64,000 bases of DNA from Oscillospiraceae bacterium (GTDB taxonomy: Bacteria > Bacillota > Clostridia > Oscillospirales > Ruminococcaceae), in assembly GCA_017427265.1 (NCBI GenBank), contig JAFRTG010000021.1, forward strand, positions 458,464 through 522,463, read 5' to 3'. Shown here in pieces: positions 41,632 to 50,797 of this stretch. The notes below the pieces were generated by a model that did no database searches, was not told where the DNA came from, and saw only the letters and a program-made list of their open reading frames with translations. The position numbers were made by a program, and so were the translations under genes. The first letter of the stretch is position 1; each line of letters opens with the position of its first letter.

Positions 41632-42789
41632 TTAGGATAATTTCACAAAAATTTCACTTGTTTTCCCGATAACCCCTTCAAAAATATAGTTGATTTTCAG
41701 CAATATGCCCAAATCAGAACGCGAAAATTCAGCACTCCTGCTGATAATTATATCATTTGCATGAAAATTGCGCTCAAATCTGGCCGCAGATTCCTCTAAA
41801 ATCGCCTTGGCTTCTTCCTCGGAAAAGACCGTGACGGCAGTCTGCGGCAGGGTATAGCGGCGGTGCAGAACGGCGATCGGAAGCGCACGGCCGAACAGCG
41901 TCAGCTGCTCGCGGTTCTCGGCAAGGACAGTGCCGGGCGCATCGGGTTTCCGGAAGCCGACCGTCAGCGGAATTTGCCTGCCGAAGCATTCCAGAACGGT
42001 CTGCGGAATGACGTCCCCGCTGACGGGCAGCTCGGCTGCGAAGGGCTGTTCCTGCACAAACTGCGCCGCGTATCTGCCGGTGACAAAGCCGTCTCCGTGA
42101 TAAAACCGCGTGACGCCTTTTGCATCCTCATGCACGCCGGAAATCAGCAGGTCGCCTGCCTGTACGGTATCGCCCAGCTGCACGCAGGCATAGCCGCCGC
42201 GGACATCAACCTTGGTGATCTGTGCGGGAACCTGCGCGATGTAATTGGTCGGGATGCGGTCGAAGTCCATCTCCGGCGGCCGGCGTTCCTCGGTCAGATC
42301 GACAATCAGGCGGCCGCCCTCGTGCCGCACGTTGATCCATTCGATGTCACTGACGGCAAGGCGCATCCGCTGTTCAATCTGTGCATAGGGCAGGTCGGAG
42401 AAGCGGGCGCCGTTTGTGACACCGAGATCCGAAAGCGCAGCGCGCAGCTCGTCAACGGAGACGCGGGTGTTCCCGGTGATGACAATTTCGCGCACTGTCG
42501 CGTTGCACCAGTGAATCAGCCGGATACCGCAGAGCAGTCCGGCGAGCAGGCCGAAGCGCTTCCGGTACGGCAGCAGCCGGTACCGCAGTCCGCGGCGCGC
42601 TGTGATCCGGAGCGTGATGCCGTATTCGGCAGCGAGCGCCGAAAGCCTTTTTTCGTTGAATGCGGATGTTTGCGCATAGAAGATGTTTTCCCGTATTTGC
42701 TGCTGTCTGCATTTGATTCCGCGGAACCGCACTGCATCCCGGAAGCCCGGAAGCCGTTTGCCTTCCGCAGCAAAGGAAATCTCAGCCAT
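41632..42789 (-). CDS. yqfD: Sporulation protein YqfD
   Basis: A 385-residue protein with a cytosolic N-terminal part, one membrane segment (about 78-95, FGLLAGLLCGIRLIHW) and a large outer domain with a POTRA-like start (VREIVITGNTRVSVDELRAAL). It matches YqfD (stage IV-type) in length and in its place after yqfC and before phoH. Its exact role in the spore mother cell is not established. AAGGAGGG precedes the start. Confidence 0.92.
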   Translation of the reverse strand: MAEISFAAEGKRLPGFRDAVRFRGIKCRQQQIRENIFYAQTSAFNEKRLSALAAEYGITLRITARRGLRYRLLPYRKRFGLLAGLLCGIRLIHWCNATVREIVITGNTRVSVDELRAALSDLGVTNGARFSDLPYAQIEQRMRLAVSDIEWINVRHEGGRLIVDLTEERRPPEMDFDRIPTNYIAQVPAQITKVDVRGGYACVQLGDTVQAGDLLISGVHEDAKGVTRFYHGDGFVTGRYAAQFVQEQPFAAELPVSGDVIPQTVLECFGRQIPLTVGFRKPDAPGTVLAENREQLTLFGRALPIAVLHRRYTLPQTAVTVFSEEEAKAILEESAARFERNFHANDIIISRSAEFSRSDLGILLKINYIFEGVIGKTSEIFVKLS

Positions 42790-42869
42790 GCCGGCGTCCC
42801 TCCTTGCTGTATTGCTCCGCAGGAATCCGGGAAAAAGCGGAGCTGCATTCTGATCTGCCGGAGAAACCG

Positions 42870-43100
42870 CTAGATGCCGCCGTCAAATTCGACGGCACAG
42901 ATCTTTCCGGTGACATGCAGGCCGCCTGCGGCATAATCGGAAGCGAAGAGGTCATGTCCCCAGACGGCGACCTTATGTCCGCCGAGCTCAAGCTGCACAA
43001 GCATATCGCTGCATTCGAGCAGTCTGCGGCAGCGGTCAAAATAAATCCCGGAATTGCCGGTGAGCTCCATGCGGTCGGAAAACAGGGAAAACGGCTTCAT
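42870..43100 (-). CDS. yqfC: Sporulation protein YqfC (YabP family)
   Basis: A 76-residue protein reading MELTGNSGIYFDRCRRLLECSDMLVQLELGGHKVAVWGHDL and ending LHVTGKICAVEF, the YabP/YqfC fold pattern. It is the standard partner upstream of yqfD in sporulating Firmicutes. AGGAGG precedes the ATG. It heads the operon running left to mutS2. Confidence 0.9.
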   Translation of the reverse strand: MKPFSLFSDRMELTGNSGIYFDRCRRLLECSDMLVQLELGGHKVAVWGHDLFASDYAAGGLHVTGKICAVEFDGGI

Positions 43101-43172
43101 GCGATCACTCCTCCTGACGTTCTGTTTTCATGGATATGCCGCATATACCGGAAACAGAACGGGGGAATGCCA

Positions 43173-44258
43173 ATGGACGAACGCAGACGGCAGGATCTGA
43201 CTGCGGCAGGTGCGGCGATGCTGCTGCTGGGCGTGCTGATCCTGCTGGCACAGAATGCTGCGGGCTTTGCAGCCGTGCTCCGGAGCAGAATGCTGCTCTG
43301 CCTGCAAACGCTGGTGCCGTCGCTTTACGGCAGTACCGCCGCGGCGCTGCTGCTGCGGGAGAGCGGAGCGGGGGAATGGCTCGGCGGAAAATGCCGCAGA
43401 ACGGCACGACTGTTCGGCATGCGGCCGGCGTGCTTTTCGGTTTTTGTCATCAGCCAGCTCGCAGGGTATCCGGCGGGCGCCGTGCTGCTCAGCCGGATGC
43501 AGAAAGCAAATGCGCTGACACCGGCGGAATGTACGCGCCTGTGCGGATTATGCTTCGGGTGCGGGCCGGCATTCGCGGTCGGGCTGGCGGGCGGTCAGCT
43601 GCTCGGCAGTGCATCGGCAGGGTGGATGCTGTTCGGCGCCGGCATTGCGGCAAACGCAATCCTTGCGCTGCTGAACCGTCCGCGGGAAATACTTCCGGCG
43701 GATTCCGCGCCTTCACCGCTCGTGCATCTGGATGCGGAGATGCTGACGGATGCCGTTTCCGGAACCATGCGCAGTCTTGTGCAGATCTGCGGCATGGTGA
43801 TGCTCTCCGGGCTTGCGGCGGAAGCCTGCCGCGTGCTCCGGCTGACAGCGCTGCCGGATGCGCTCTCTGACCGCCTGCATATTCCGCAGCCGGTCATCCG
43901 GGCGTTTTGCAGTGCGGCGGCGGATATCACGCAGCTGGAACCGCTCTGCGGATGCGGTCTGCCGTTCCGGGTGCTGCTTCCGCTGACGGGCGGGCTGCTC
44001 TCCTTCGGCGGACTCTGTGTACATTTGCAGTGCAGGGCACTCGGCGGCGGGATCTGTCCTATGAGAAAGTTGCTGCTTCGACGATTTTTTGCCGGCATTC
44101 TGGCCGCTTTTCTGCTCTTTTTTGCTGCGCCGCTGCTGCCGGTTCCGGATGCTGCTGCTGTTTTTGCACCGCGGACAGCCGTTTCTGCACAGGGTTCTGT
44201 CCTGCCTGCACTTCTTATTTTTTGCACAGGCTTTCCATTTCTTATAAAAAAGGACTAG
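43173..44258 (+). CDS. YlbJ-like sporulation membrane protein
   Basis: A 361-residue polytopic protein with about eight hydrophobic segments. The conserved block FVISQLAGYPAGAVLLSRM and LCGLCFGCGPAFAVGLAGG matches the nucleoside-recognition (Gate) fold found in YlbJ and SpmA/B proteins. YlbJ is needed for spore cortex formation in Bacillus. It is the first plus-strand gene after the yqfC operon, divergent to it. The ATG at 43173 follows GGGGGA; the longer opening overlaps yqfC antisense. Confidence 0.8.
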   Translation: MDERRRQDLTAAGAAMLLLGVLILLAQNAAGFAAVLRSRMLLCLQTLVPSLYGSTAAALLLRESGAGEWLGGKCRRTARLFGMRPACFSVFVISQLAGYPAGAVLLSRMQKANALTPAECTRLCGLCFGCGPAFAVGLAGGQLLGSASAGWMLFGAGIAANAILALLNRPREILPADSAPSPLVHLDAEMLTDAVSGTMRSLVQICGMVMLSGLAAEACRVLRLTALPDALSDRLHIPQPVIRAFCSAAADITQLEPLCGCGLPFRVLLPLTGGLLSFGGLCVHLQCRALGGGICPMRKLLLRRFFAGILAAFLLFFAAPLLPVPDAAAVFAPRTAVSAQGSVLPALLIFCTGFPFLIKKD

Positions 44259-44284
44259 ACAAACTGAAAAAAATATGTTATAAT
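44256..44284 (+). promoter_or_regulatory. Promoter of the 44355 gene
   Basis: TAGACA (44256-44261), 17 bases, TATAAT (44279-44284). The -35 overlaps the stop codon of the ylbJ-like gene. Confidence 0.75.
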
Positions 44285-44354
44285 GGAGAAAATCAGGGCG
44301 AAGGCGCGGCGTCAGACGGACACCGCGGGCAGCCGGCTGAATGAGGTGAACAGA

Positions 44355-45005
44355 ATGGGACTTTTTGATGTATTCTCCAAGGGCGGAAAGTACTTTGGAA
44401 AAGCGATTGAGCCGAAGTGCGAATATTGCGAACACGGCAACCGTTCCAAAGAAGGCAACAAGGTGCTGTGCCTGAAAAAAGGCATGGTCGATGCCGGTTA
44501 TCATTGCCCGAAGTTTTTGTATTCTCCGCTGAAGCGAATCCCGGTCAAGCAGCTGGAACGTGTCGGCTGGCTGGAAGGCGACTACGAGGAAAAGGATTTC
44601 GAGCAGATCAAGCGGCAGAAGGAAGAGGACGAAAAGAAAGCTGCTGAAGAAGCCAAGAAGGCAATGGATGCGGAAATCGCAAAGAAGGCCGCTGAGGTCG
44701 TGAAGGAACAGGCAAAGGCTGTTTCAAAGCCGAATCCGGTTCCGCCTGCACCCGCACCTGCTGCAAAGCCGGAAACGGCTCCGCCTGTGACAACCGCACC
44801 GGCTCAGGCGCCCGCTGCGCCGCAGACCTCGGTTCGCACACCGGATGCAGCGCCTGCCGCAACACGGCCGACGACACCGGTTCCGCCCGATGAACTGGCG
44901 TCACTGGCTGCAATGGCAGAGACGGCCGGCCAATATGTGCCGGAATCTGCAGAGGCAAAACCGGAAGAACCGGCGAATGATATGAGCACACTGAGCAGCA
45001 TCTGA
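44355..45005 (+). CDS. Hypothetical protein with N-terminal Cys motif and Pro/Ala tail
   Basis: A 216-residue protein. The N-terminal 60 residues contain CEYCEHGNR, VLCLKKG and YHCPKFLYSPLKR, probably a four-Cys metal site. A charged helix (about 85-135, KRQKEEDEKKAAEEAKK) and a long Pro/Ala/Thr-rich low-complexity tail follow. No signal peptide. I do not recognise the family. GAGGTGA precedes the ATG at 44355. It has its own promoter and precedes the nucleoside phosphorylase gene. Confidence 0.75.
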   Translation: MGLFDVFSKGGKYFGKAIEPKCEYCEHGNRSKEGNKVLCLKKGMVDAGYHCPKFLYSPLKRIPVKQLERVGWLEGDYEEKDFEQIKRQKEEDEKKAAEEAKKAMDAEIAKKAAEVVKEQAKAVSKPNPVPPAPAPAAKPETAPPVTTAPAQAPAAPQTSVRTPDAAPAATRPTTPVPPDELASLAAMAETAGQYVPESAEAKPEEPANDMSTLSSI

Positions 45006-45087
45006 AAAGGGATTGAAACGGAAACTGTCAGCCTGAGAGCCGCGTGCTTTCAGGCTGATTCCGTATTGCGGGAAAGGAGCAGCCGCT

Positions 45088-46416
45088 ATGGCAGTATTTC
45101 ATGTAAACGATTGTATCCGCAAGACCAAGCAGGGGATTCCGCTGACCGCTGCGGAGATCGGCGCGCTCGTGCGCGGCATCACAAAGGAGCCGCTGATTCC
45201 GGATTATCAGCTTTCGGCGTGGCTGATGGCTGTCTGTCTGCGCGGCCTGACCGATGACGAAACGGCAGCGCTGACAATGGCGATGCGCGACTCCGGGCAG
45301 ACCATGCACTGGGATATGCTCGGCGGACCGGTTGCGGATAAGCACAGCACCGGCGGCGTCGGGGACAAGACCACGCTGATTCTTGCGCCGATTGCGGCGG
45401 CCTGCGGGATCTTTATGCCGAAGATGTCCGGCCGCGGACTGGGACATACCGGCGGCACGATCGACAAGCTGGAGAGCATTCCGGGCTTTTCGACGGCGCT
45501 TGCACCGGAAGCGTTTCTCGAACAGGTCAAAAAGATCGGCTTTGCGGTCGCCATGCAGACCGGCGATCTCGCACCTGCTGACAAAAAGCTCTATGCGCTG
45601 CGCGATGTGACGGAGACCGTGGACAGCATCCCGCTGATCTGCGCGAGCATCATGAGCAAAAAGCTGGCGACCGGTGCAGACCATATCCTGCTGGATGTCA
45701 AGGTCGGCAGCGGCGCCTTCATGAAGAATGACGAAGATGCGGCAGAGCTTGCACGCCTGATGCTGGCCGCCGCAAAGGCCGACGGCAGAGACTGTACCGC
45801 CGTGCTGACAGATATGGACCGCCCGCTCGGCATGAACATCGGCAATGCGCTGGAGGTACTGGAGGCACTGGAGGTGCTGGACGGCGATACGGAAAGTGCG
45901 CTCGGTGCATTCTGCGTCACGCTTGCGGCAGAGCTGCTGCATATGGCCGGAAAGGGCACAAAGGAAGCGTGCAGAGCACAGGCGCTTCAGGCTGTACAGA
46001 GCGGCGCTGCCATGGAGCGGTTTGCGCAGATGATCGCGGCACAGGGCGGCGACCCGCGCGTCACGGAAAACCGCAGTCTGCTGCCGGTCTCGCCGTGTAC
46101 GCGGACAGTAAAGGCGGAACGCGGCGGCTGGATTGCCGCCATGCAGAGCGAGCAGATCGGCCGTGCCTCTGTGCTGCTCGGTGCGGGCAGAATGACCAAG
46201 GCCGACAGCATTGATCCGGGTGCGGGCATCCGATTGACGGCGCAGTACGGCGACAAGGTTGCGCAGGGCGATCCGCTGATGACGCTCTATGCGCAGAAGG
46301 AGTCGCAGCTGGATGAGGCGGAGGCCTTCCTGCGCGGTGCGGTCAGCATTGCGGAGACAGAACCGGAGCAGCGCCCGCTGATCCGGAAAATATACAGCAC
46401 AGGAGATGCAACATGA
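45088..46416 (+). CDS. pdp: Pyrimidine-nucleoside phosphorylase
   Basis: A 442-residue enzyme with the thymidine/pyrimidine phosphorylase signature SGRGLGHTGGTIDKLESIPG and the phosphate-binding KHSTGGVGDKTTL. It splits uridine, thymidine or deoxyuridine into base and (deoxy)ribose 1-phosphate. Length fits the family. Its last 4 bases overlap the methyltransferase start. GGAAAGGAG lies upstream. Confidence 0.94.
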   Translation: MAVFHVNDCIRKTKQGIPLTAAEIGALVRGITKEPLIPDYQLSAWLMAVCLRGLTDDETAALTMAMRDSGQTMHWDMLGGPVADKHSTGGVGDKTTLILAPIAAACGIFMPKMSGRGLGHTGGTIDKLESIPGFSTALAPEAFLEQVKKIGFAVAMQTGDLAPADKKLYALRDVTETVDSIPLICASIMSKKLATGADHILLDVKVGSGAFMKNDEDAAELARLMLAAAKADGRDCTAVLTDMDRPLGMNIGNALEVLEALEVLDGDTESALGAFCVTLAAELLHMAGKGTKEACRAQALQAVQSGAAMERFAQMIAAQGGDPRVTENRSLLPVSPCTRTVKAERGGWIAAMQSEQIGRASVLLGAGRMTKADSIDPGAGIRLTAQYGDKVAQGDPLMTLYAQKESQLDEAEAFLRGAVSIAETEPEQRPLIRKIYSTGDAT

Positions 46417-47204
46417 ATATAACCAACATTGAAATTGACGGCGGAAAGGCCTTTGACTGGGGCAAAACATCCGGCGATTACGCAAAATTCCGGGATATTT
46501 ATCCGCCGGAATTCTATGAGATGATTCTGAAGCGCGGGTTCTGTACCGAGGGGCAGCATGTGCTTGATCTCGGCACGGGAACCGGCGTCATCCCGCGGAA
46601 CCTTTACCGCTTCGGCGCTTCGTGGTGCGGCACGGATATTTCCCCGGAGCAGATCGAACAGGCAAAGCGGCTTGCGGCGGAAAACGGCATGGAGATTGAC
46701 TTCCGCGCGGCTTCCGCGGAGACAACCGACTATCCGGACAGCAGCTTTGACGCCGTGACGGCCTGCCAGTGCTACTGGTATTTCGATCCGGAAAAGGCTT
46801 ATCCGAACATTGCGCGGATGCTGAAACCCGGCGGTTCGCTGCTGCTGCTCTATATGGGCTGGCTGCCCTATGAGGATGCGATTGCAGCCGCTTCGGAGGC
46901 GCTTGTTCGGAAATATAACCCCAAATGGACGGGCGGCGGCGATACGCGCCATCCGATCGTTCCGCCGGAATGCGCCGCAGAGTGGTTTACGCAGACCGAG
47001 AGCATCGTCTTTGACATTCCGGTGCACTTCACCAGAGAAGCATGGCATGGCCGGATGCGTGCCTGCCGCGGTGTCGGAGCCTCGCTTTCGGGCGCGGAGC
47101 TCAGTGCGTGGGATGCGGAGCACCGTGCGCTGCTTGAACGGATTGCCCCGGCGGAATTTGATGTCCTGCATTATGCTGCGGCTGCAATTCTGAAGAAAAA
47201 ATGA
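46413..47204 (+). CDS. Class I SAM-dependent methyltransferase
   Basis: A 263-residue protein with motif I VLDLGTGTGVIPRNL, acidic motif II GTDISPEQIEQAKRL and the post-motif FDAVTACQCYWYFD followed by LKPGGSLLLLYMGW, a typical methyltransferase-11 fold. The substrate is unknown. Coupled by ATGA overlap to the nucleoside phosphorylase gene, which may be coincidental operon packing. Confidence 0.9.
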   Translation: MNITNIEIDGGKAFDWGKTSGDYAKFRDIYPPEFYEMILKRGFCTEGQHVLDLGTGTGVIPRNLYRFGASWCGTDISPEQIEQAKRLAAENGMEIDFRAASAETTDYPDSSFDAVTACQCYWYFDPEKAYPNIARMLKPGGSLLLLYMGWLPYEDAIAAASEALVRKYNPKWTGGGDTRHPIVPPECAAEWFTQTESIVFDIPVHFTREAWHGRMRACRGVGASLSGAELSAWDAEHRALLERIAPAEFDVLHYAAAAILKKK

Positions 47205-47310
47205 AGATTGACGAAAACGCGGCTTTTTTTAGTTTTATTTCAGGAAGAAACAGTATAATACGAAGTATGGGCTTTTGTCATTCCCGGTTTCCGATAAGGA
47301 GGGAAACAGT

Positions 47311-48210
47311 ATGAAAATGCAGAATATCCGAAGAAAAACCGCATCACTGCTCGCCGCAGCCTGTCTGCTCCCGGCGGCAGGATGCGCGTCCGGCGGTACC
47401 TCGCAGCAAAGCAGCGCAGCAGAGCCGGAGGCGCGTGCCGTGACGGGAGAAGTGAAGATTACGGCGTTCAATGTCGGCAAGGCGGATGCAATGGTCGTGC
47501 AGTCACAGAATTCCGTGACGGTCATCGACACAGGCAACAAGGGCGACGGAAAATATATCGACAAATATCTGTCGGCGCAGGGGATTGACACGGTTGACCG
47601 CATGATTATCACGCATTTTGACAAGGATCATGTCGGCGGCGCCTCGCGTGTCGTCAACAAGCTGAAGGTCAAAGAGGTCATCGTTCCGGACTATACCTCG
47701 GAGATTGACGAGTACAAGAATTTCATCGAAAAGACGGAAGAAACCGAAACGCCGGTCACAGTGCTGGCTGCCGGTTCGGATTATTTTTTTGAGGCGGACG
47801 ATATTGCCGCCACGATCTACGCACCGATGAAAACAGATTACGGCAAGGACGAGGAAAACGATTTCTCGCTTGCACTGTATATGCAGCACGGAGAGAAAAC
47901 CTTCCTGTTTGCGGGCGACGCGGAGGATGCGCGGCAGCAGGAGCTGATGGATCTGAAGCTCGGTACGGTCGATTTCCTGAAATTCCCGTATCACGGCAAT
48001 TATATGAAAACGACTGAGGCGTTTCTGGATGCGTTCAAGCCGAAGTGCACGATCGTGTGCTGCTCGGAAAAGGAATATGCCGACCCTTCCACAGTCGATA
48101 CGCTGCAGAAGCGCGGCATTGAAACCTACTATACCTGCGACGGCACGGTGACGGTCGTCAGCGACGGCAAGCAGCTGACCTGCTCGCAGGAGGCTGCTGC
48201 GGAGAAATAA
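47311..48210 (+). CDS. Secreted MBL-fold lipoprotein (ComEC-type beta-lactamase domain)
   Basis: A 299-residue protein with lipobox LLPAAGC and an MBL domain: FNVGKADAMVV, TVIDTGNKGDG, metal motif ITHFDKDHVGG (HxxxDH) and FAGDAEDARQQEL. It resembles the hydrolase domain of ComEC without the channel, as found in many stand-alone lipoproteins thought to degrade nucleic acids or related phosphodiesters. AAGGAGGG precedes the ATG at 47311. A TATAAT box lies at 47254-47259 without a good -35. Confidence 0.87.
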   Translation: MKMQNIRRKTASLLAAACLLPAAGCASGGTSQQSSAAEPEARAVTGEVKITAFNVGKADAMVVQSQNSVTVIDTGNKGDGKYIDKYLSAQGIDTVDRMIITHFDKDHVGGASRVVNKLKVKEVIVPDYTSEIDEYKNFIEKTEETETPVTVLAAGSDYFFEADDIAATIYAPMKTDYGKDEENDFSLALYMQHGEKTFLFAGDAEDARQQELMDLKLGTVDFLKFPYHGNYMKTTEAFLDAFKPKCTIVCCSEKEYADPSTVDTLQKRGIETYYTCDGTVTVVSDGKQLTCSQEAAAEK

Positions 48211-48233
48211 CCGGAACAACAAGAGGAGACAGA

Positions 48234-49448
48234 ATGATGCAGAAGGAAAATCTGCTGATTCCGGCCATGCTGGATGCGCATTTTCCGCTGATGAAATATG
48301 CGTTTTATTCGCGGCGGTATCAGCCGGTGATTCTGAACAACCGCAGGGATGTGACAGAGCTCGGTCTGCGCTGGGTGCACAATGACATGTGCTATCCCTG
48401 CATTCTGAACACCGGGCAGATGCTCGGTGCACTGCGCAGCGGCCGGTTCGACCCTGCGCATACCAGACTGCTGATGCCGACCGTCGGCGATGCCTGCCGC
48501 GGCTCGAATTATGCAGATATGATCCGCAGGGCGGTGCGGCTTGCGGGCTATCCGCAGACAAGAGTCATGACAATGAATCTGCGCCATGTAGACGACGGCA
48601 ATCAGCTCGGCATCACCCCGCTGATGGTCTGGCGGGCACTGTTCAGTCTGTATTACGGCGATCTGCTGCTGATTCTGGTGCAGCAGGTGCGGCCGCATGA
48701 GCTGCACAGGGGCGATACAAACCGTCTGCGCGATCAGTGGCATGCGACGCTCGGCAGGGAACTGAAAAGCTGCCGGAATCTGCGGCTTTCGGTGCTGCGG
48801 CGGCGGTTCCGCGAGATTACGGCGTCCTTTGCCGCGATTCCGCGGGACAGTACGAAAAAGCAGCGCATCGGTCTTGTCGGGGATCTCTATACCCGCTATT
48901 GCAGTCTCGGCAACTGGGATATCGTGTCATTTCTGGAGCGCTCCGGCTGCGAAAGCTATACCAACGGGCTTTCGTGGTATGTGCTGTATTATATTGATTC
49001 GCATCTGCGGGAGGGCAATCCGGCAGAGACGGCGGTTTACCGTGCGGCGGAGCTGCTGCTGACAAATCTGCAGGATGCGATGATCGAAGCGATTCGGTCC
49101 GCGGGGTTCTTTACGCTGCCGCGGCTGAAAACCGTCAAGGCAGAGGCGAAGGGCGCTGTGCCGCTGGATGTCGCAATCGGCGACGGCTGGCTGATAGGCG
49201 CAGAGGTCGCTGCCTATCTGCATCACGCAGACCGGAAAGTGCTGGCGATTCAGCCGTTCGGCTGCATGGCGAATCATGTGTGCGGCCGCGGCATTTATGC
49301 GTCGGTTCAGCGGAAGTGCGGCGGCGCGGTCGTCAGCGCGGATGTCGATGCAAGCGGTACGCCGGTCAATGTTTATAACCGTGCGCGGATGCTGATTGAC
49401 CTTTCCGTCGATCTGCTTGACAGCACGGGTTCGCAGAATCAACTGTGA
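48234..49448 (+). CDS. 2-hydroxyacyl-CoA dehydratase D-component-like protein (COG3581 type)
   Basis: A 404-residue protein with NDMCYPCILNTGQML (Cys ligands for a 4Fe-4S cluster), MPTVGDACRGSNYADMIRRA, and the RIGLVGDLYTRYC second half ending with CMANHVCGRGIYASVQRK. It resembles the stand-alone COG3581 proteins and archaeal/clostridial dehydratase D components. The usual activator ATPase and COG3580 partner are not in the window. The substrate is unknown. GAGGAG precedes the start; a TSCPD protein follows 12 bases later. Confidence 0.8.
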   Translation: MMQKENLLIPAMLDAHFPLMKYAFYSRRYQPVILNNRRDVTELGLRWVHNDMCYPCILNTGQMLGALRSGRFDPAHTRLLMPTVGDACRGSNYADMIRRAVRLAGYPQTRVMTMNLRHVDDGNQLGITPLMVWRALFSLYYGDLLLILVQQVRPHELHRGDTNRLRDQWHATLGRELKSCRNLRLSVLRRRFREITASFAAIPRDSTKKQRIGLVGDLYTRYCSLGNWDIVSFLERSGCESYTNGLSWYVLYYIDSHLREGNPAETAVYRAAELLLTNLQDAMIEAIRSAGFFTLPRLKTVKAEAKGAVPLDVAIGDGWLIGAEVAAYLHHADRKVLAIQPFGCMANHVCGRGIYASVQRKCGGAVVSADVDASGTPVNVYNRARMLIDLSVDLLDSTGSQNQL

Positions 49449-49460
49449 GAGAGGAGCTTC

Positions 49461-49724
49461 ATGATGGATTATAAATACCGCACAAAAAATGTATGTGCAC
49501 AGGAAATCCGCTTTCATCTGGAAGGCGATGTGGTGACGGATGTCAGCTTTCAGGGCGGCTGCAACGGCAATCTGAAGGCTGTCTCCAAGCTGGTGGACGG
49601 CATGACGGTCAGCCAGATCGAGGAGAAGCTGCTCGGCAATACCTGCGGTCCGAGAATGACCTCATGTGCCGATCAGCTTGCAAGAGCAGTCCGGGAAGCC
49701 TATGAGGCCTCGCAGAAGGCCTGA
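49461..49724 (+). CDS. TSCPD-domain protein (TIGR03905 type)
   Basis: An 87-residue protein with YKTKNVCAQEIRFHLEG-like opening (YRTKNVCAQEIRFHLEG), VSFQGGCNGNLKAVSKLVDGM and LGNTCGPRMTSCADQLARAV. The three conserved Cys match the TSCPD domain that also forms the C terminus of vitamin B12-dependent ribonucleotide reductase, where it binds metal. As a stand-alone protein its role is unknown. AGAGGAG precedes the start. Confidence 0.88.
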   Translation: MMDYKYRTKNVCAQEIRFHLEGDVVTDVSFQGGCNGNLKAVSKLVDGMTVSQIEEKLLGNTCGPRMTSCADQLARAVREAYEASQKA

Positions 49725-49795
49725 ATGCGGCGGCGGTCTCTGGCAGAAAGAGGAATGAATGAGCCTGTAAGGCGCGGCGAAAGGGAGTGGATGAC

Positions 49796-50767
49796 TTGAC
49801 CACGCAGCAGTTGACATATGTGATTGCGGTTGCAGAATGTCAAAGTATTTCAAAGGCGGCGGAGAAGCTCTTTGTGACGCAGCCGTCCCTCAGTCAGTAT
49901 ATTCACAGTCTGGAAAAGCAGCTTGGGGTCAAGCTGTTTGACCGCTCCGTGTCGCCGATCCGCCCGACAGATGCCGGCGCGCTCTATATCGAGTGGGCGC
50001 GCAAGCTGCTGGCGATGGAGGAGAGCATGAACAATGCCCTCTCCGACCTGATGGGGCTGGAAAAGGGCACTGTCCGGATCGGCGCATCGTCGTTCCGGGT
50101 ACGCTGTCTGCTGGCGCGGAGCATTGCTGCATTTCACGCAAAATATCCGAATATCCATCTTTCGATCCGGGAAGCTGATATGAAGCAGCTCCGCGATCAG
50201 ATCATAGCCGGAGAGATTGACTTTGCAATCGGCTCCGGCGCGTTTGAGGAAAAGCAGTTCCATGTGGAATCCCTTGCAGAGGAACGGTTTTATCTTGCCG
50301 TTTCGCCCTCAAATCCGCTTTGTGAAAAGCTGCCGGAGCCGCTGTCAGCAGAGGATATCGTTCAGGCAACGCCGAAGTTTCTGCGGCATCCGCCGCTGGA
50401 TCTTGCACTGGTGAAGGATGAGCCGTTTGTCGCTGCAAATGCCGGCGAATATGACCGCGAGACGCTTTTTGCGGTTTGCCGTTCCTGCGGCTTTACCCCG
50501 GACATTGCCTACAGTGTGCAGACGATCGAAACGGTGTTTTCATTTGTCTGCTCGAATATGGGTATTGCGCTGCTGCCGGATTCCCTGATCTATTACGGGA
50601 ATTTCAAAGACCATCCGCATTACTATCCGCTGCCGGACGAGCTGGCGCTCAGCCACATCTCGCTGATTTCGAGGCAGAATGCGTTTCTCTCGAAGGCATC
50701 GTCTGCCTATGCGCTGCTGCTGAAGCAGCTGGTGGATGTCGGCACATGGCAGATGATGGGCGGCTGA
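49796..50767 (+). CDS. LysR-family transcriptional regulator
   Basis: A 323-residue regulator with N-terminal winged helix (LTYVIAVAECQSISKAAEKLFVTQPSLSQYIHSLEKQLGVKLFDR) and a periplasmic-binding-protein-like effector domain from about 90 to 300. The TTG at 49796 is spaced 8 bases from GGGAG; the GTG at 49787 abuts it and is less likely. The probable target is the following SGNH hydrolase gene, 30 bases downstream in the same direction, or itself. Confidence 0.92.
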   Translation: MTTQQLTYVIAVAECQSISKAAEKLFVTQPSLSQYIHSLEKQLGVKLFDRSVSPIRPTDAGALYIEWARKLLAMEESMNNALSDLMGLEKGTVRIGASSFRVRCLLARSIAAFHAKYPNIHLSIREADMKQLRDQIIAGEIDFAIGSGAFEEKQFHVESLAEERFYLAVSPSNPLCEKLPEPLSAEDIVQATPKFLRHPPLDLALVKDEPFVAANAGEYDRETLFAVCRSCGFTPDIAYSVQTIETVFSFVCSNMGIALLPDSLIYYGNFKDHPHYYPLPDELALSHISLISRQNAFLSKASSAYALLLKQLVDVGTWQMMGG

Positions 50768-50797
50768 TAAATTGAACGGAAGGGCGAAGGACTGGAT

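Noticed and set aside
42804-43172. N-terminal extension of the YlbJ-like protein
   Set aside because: The extension overlaps yqfC on the other strand and lacks membrane character; the ATG at 43173 has its own ribosome site.
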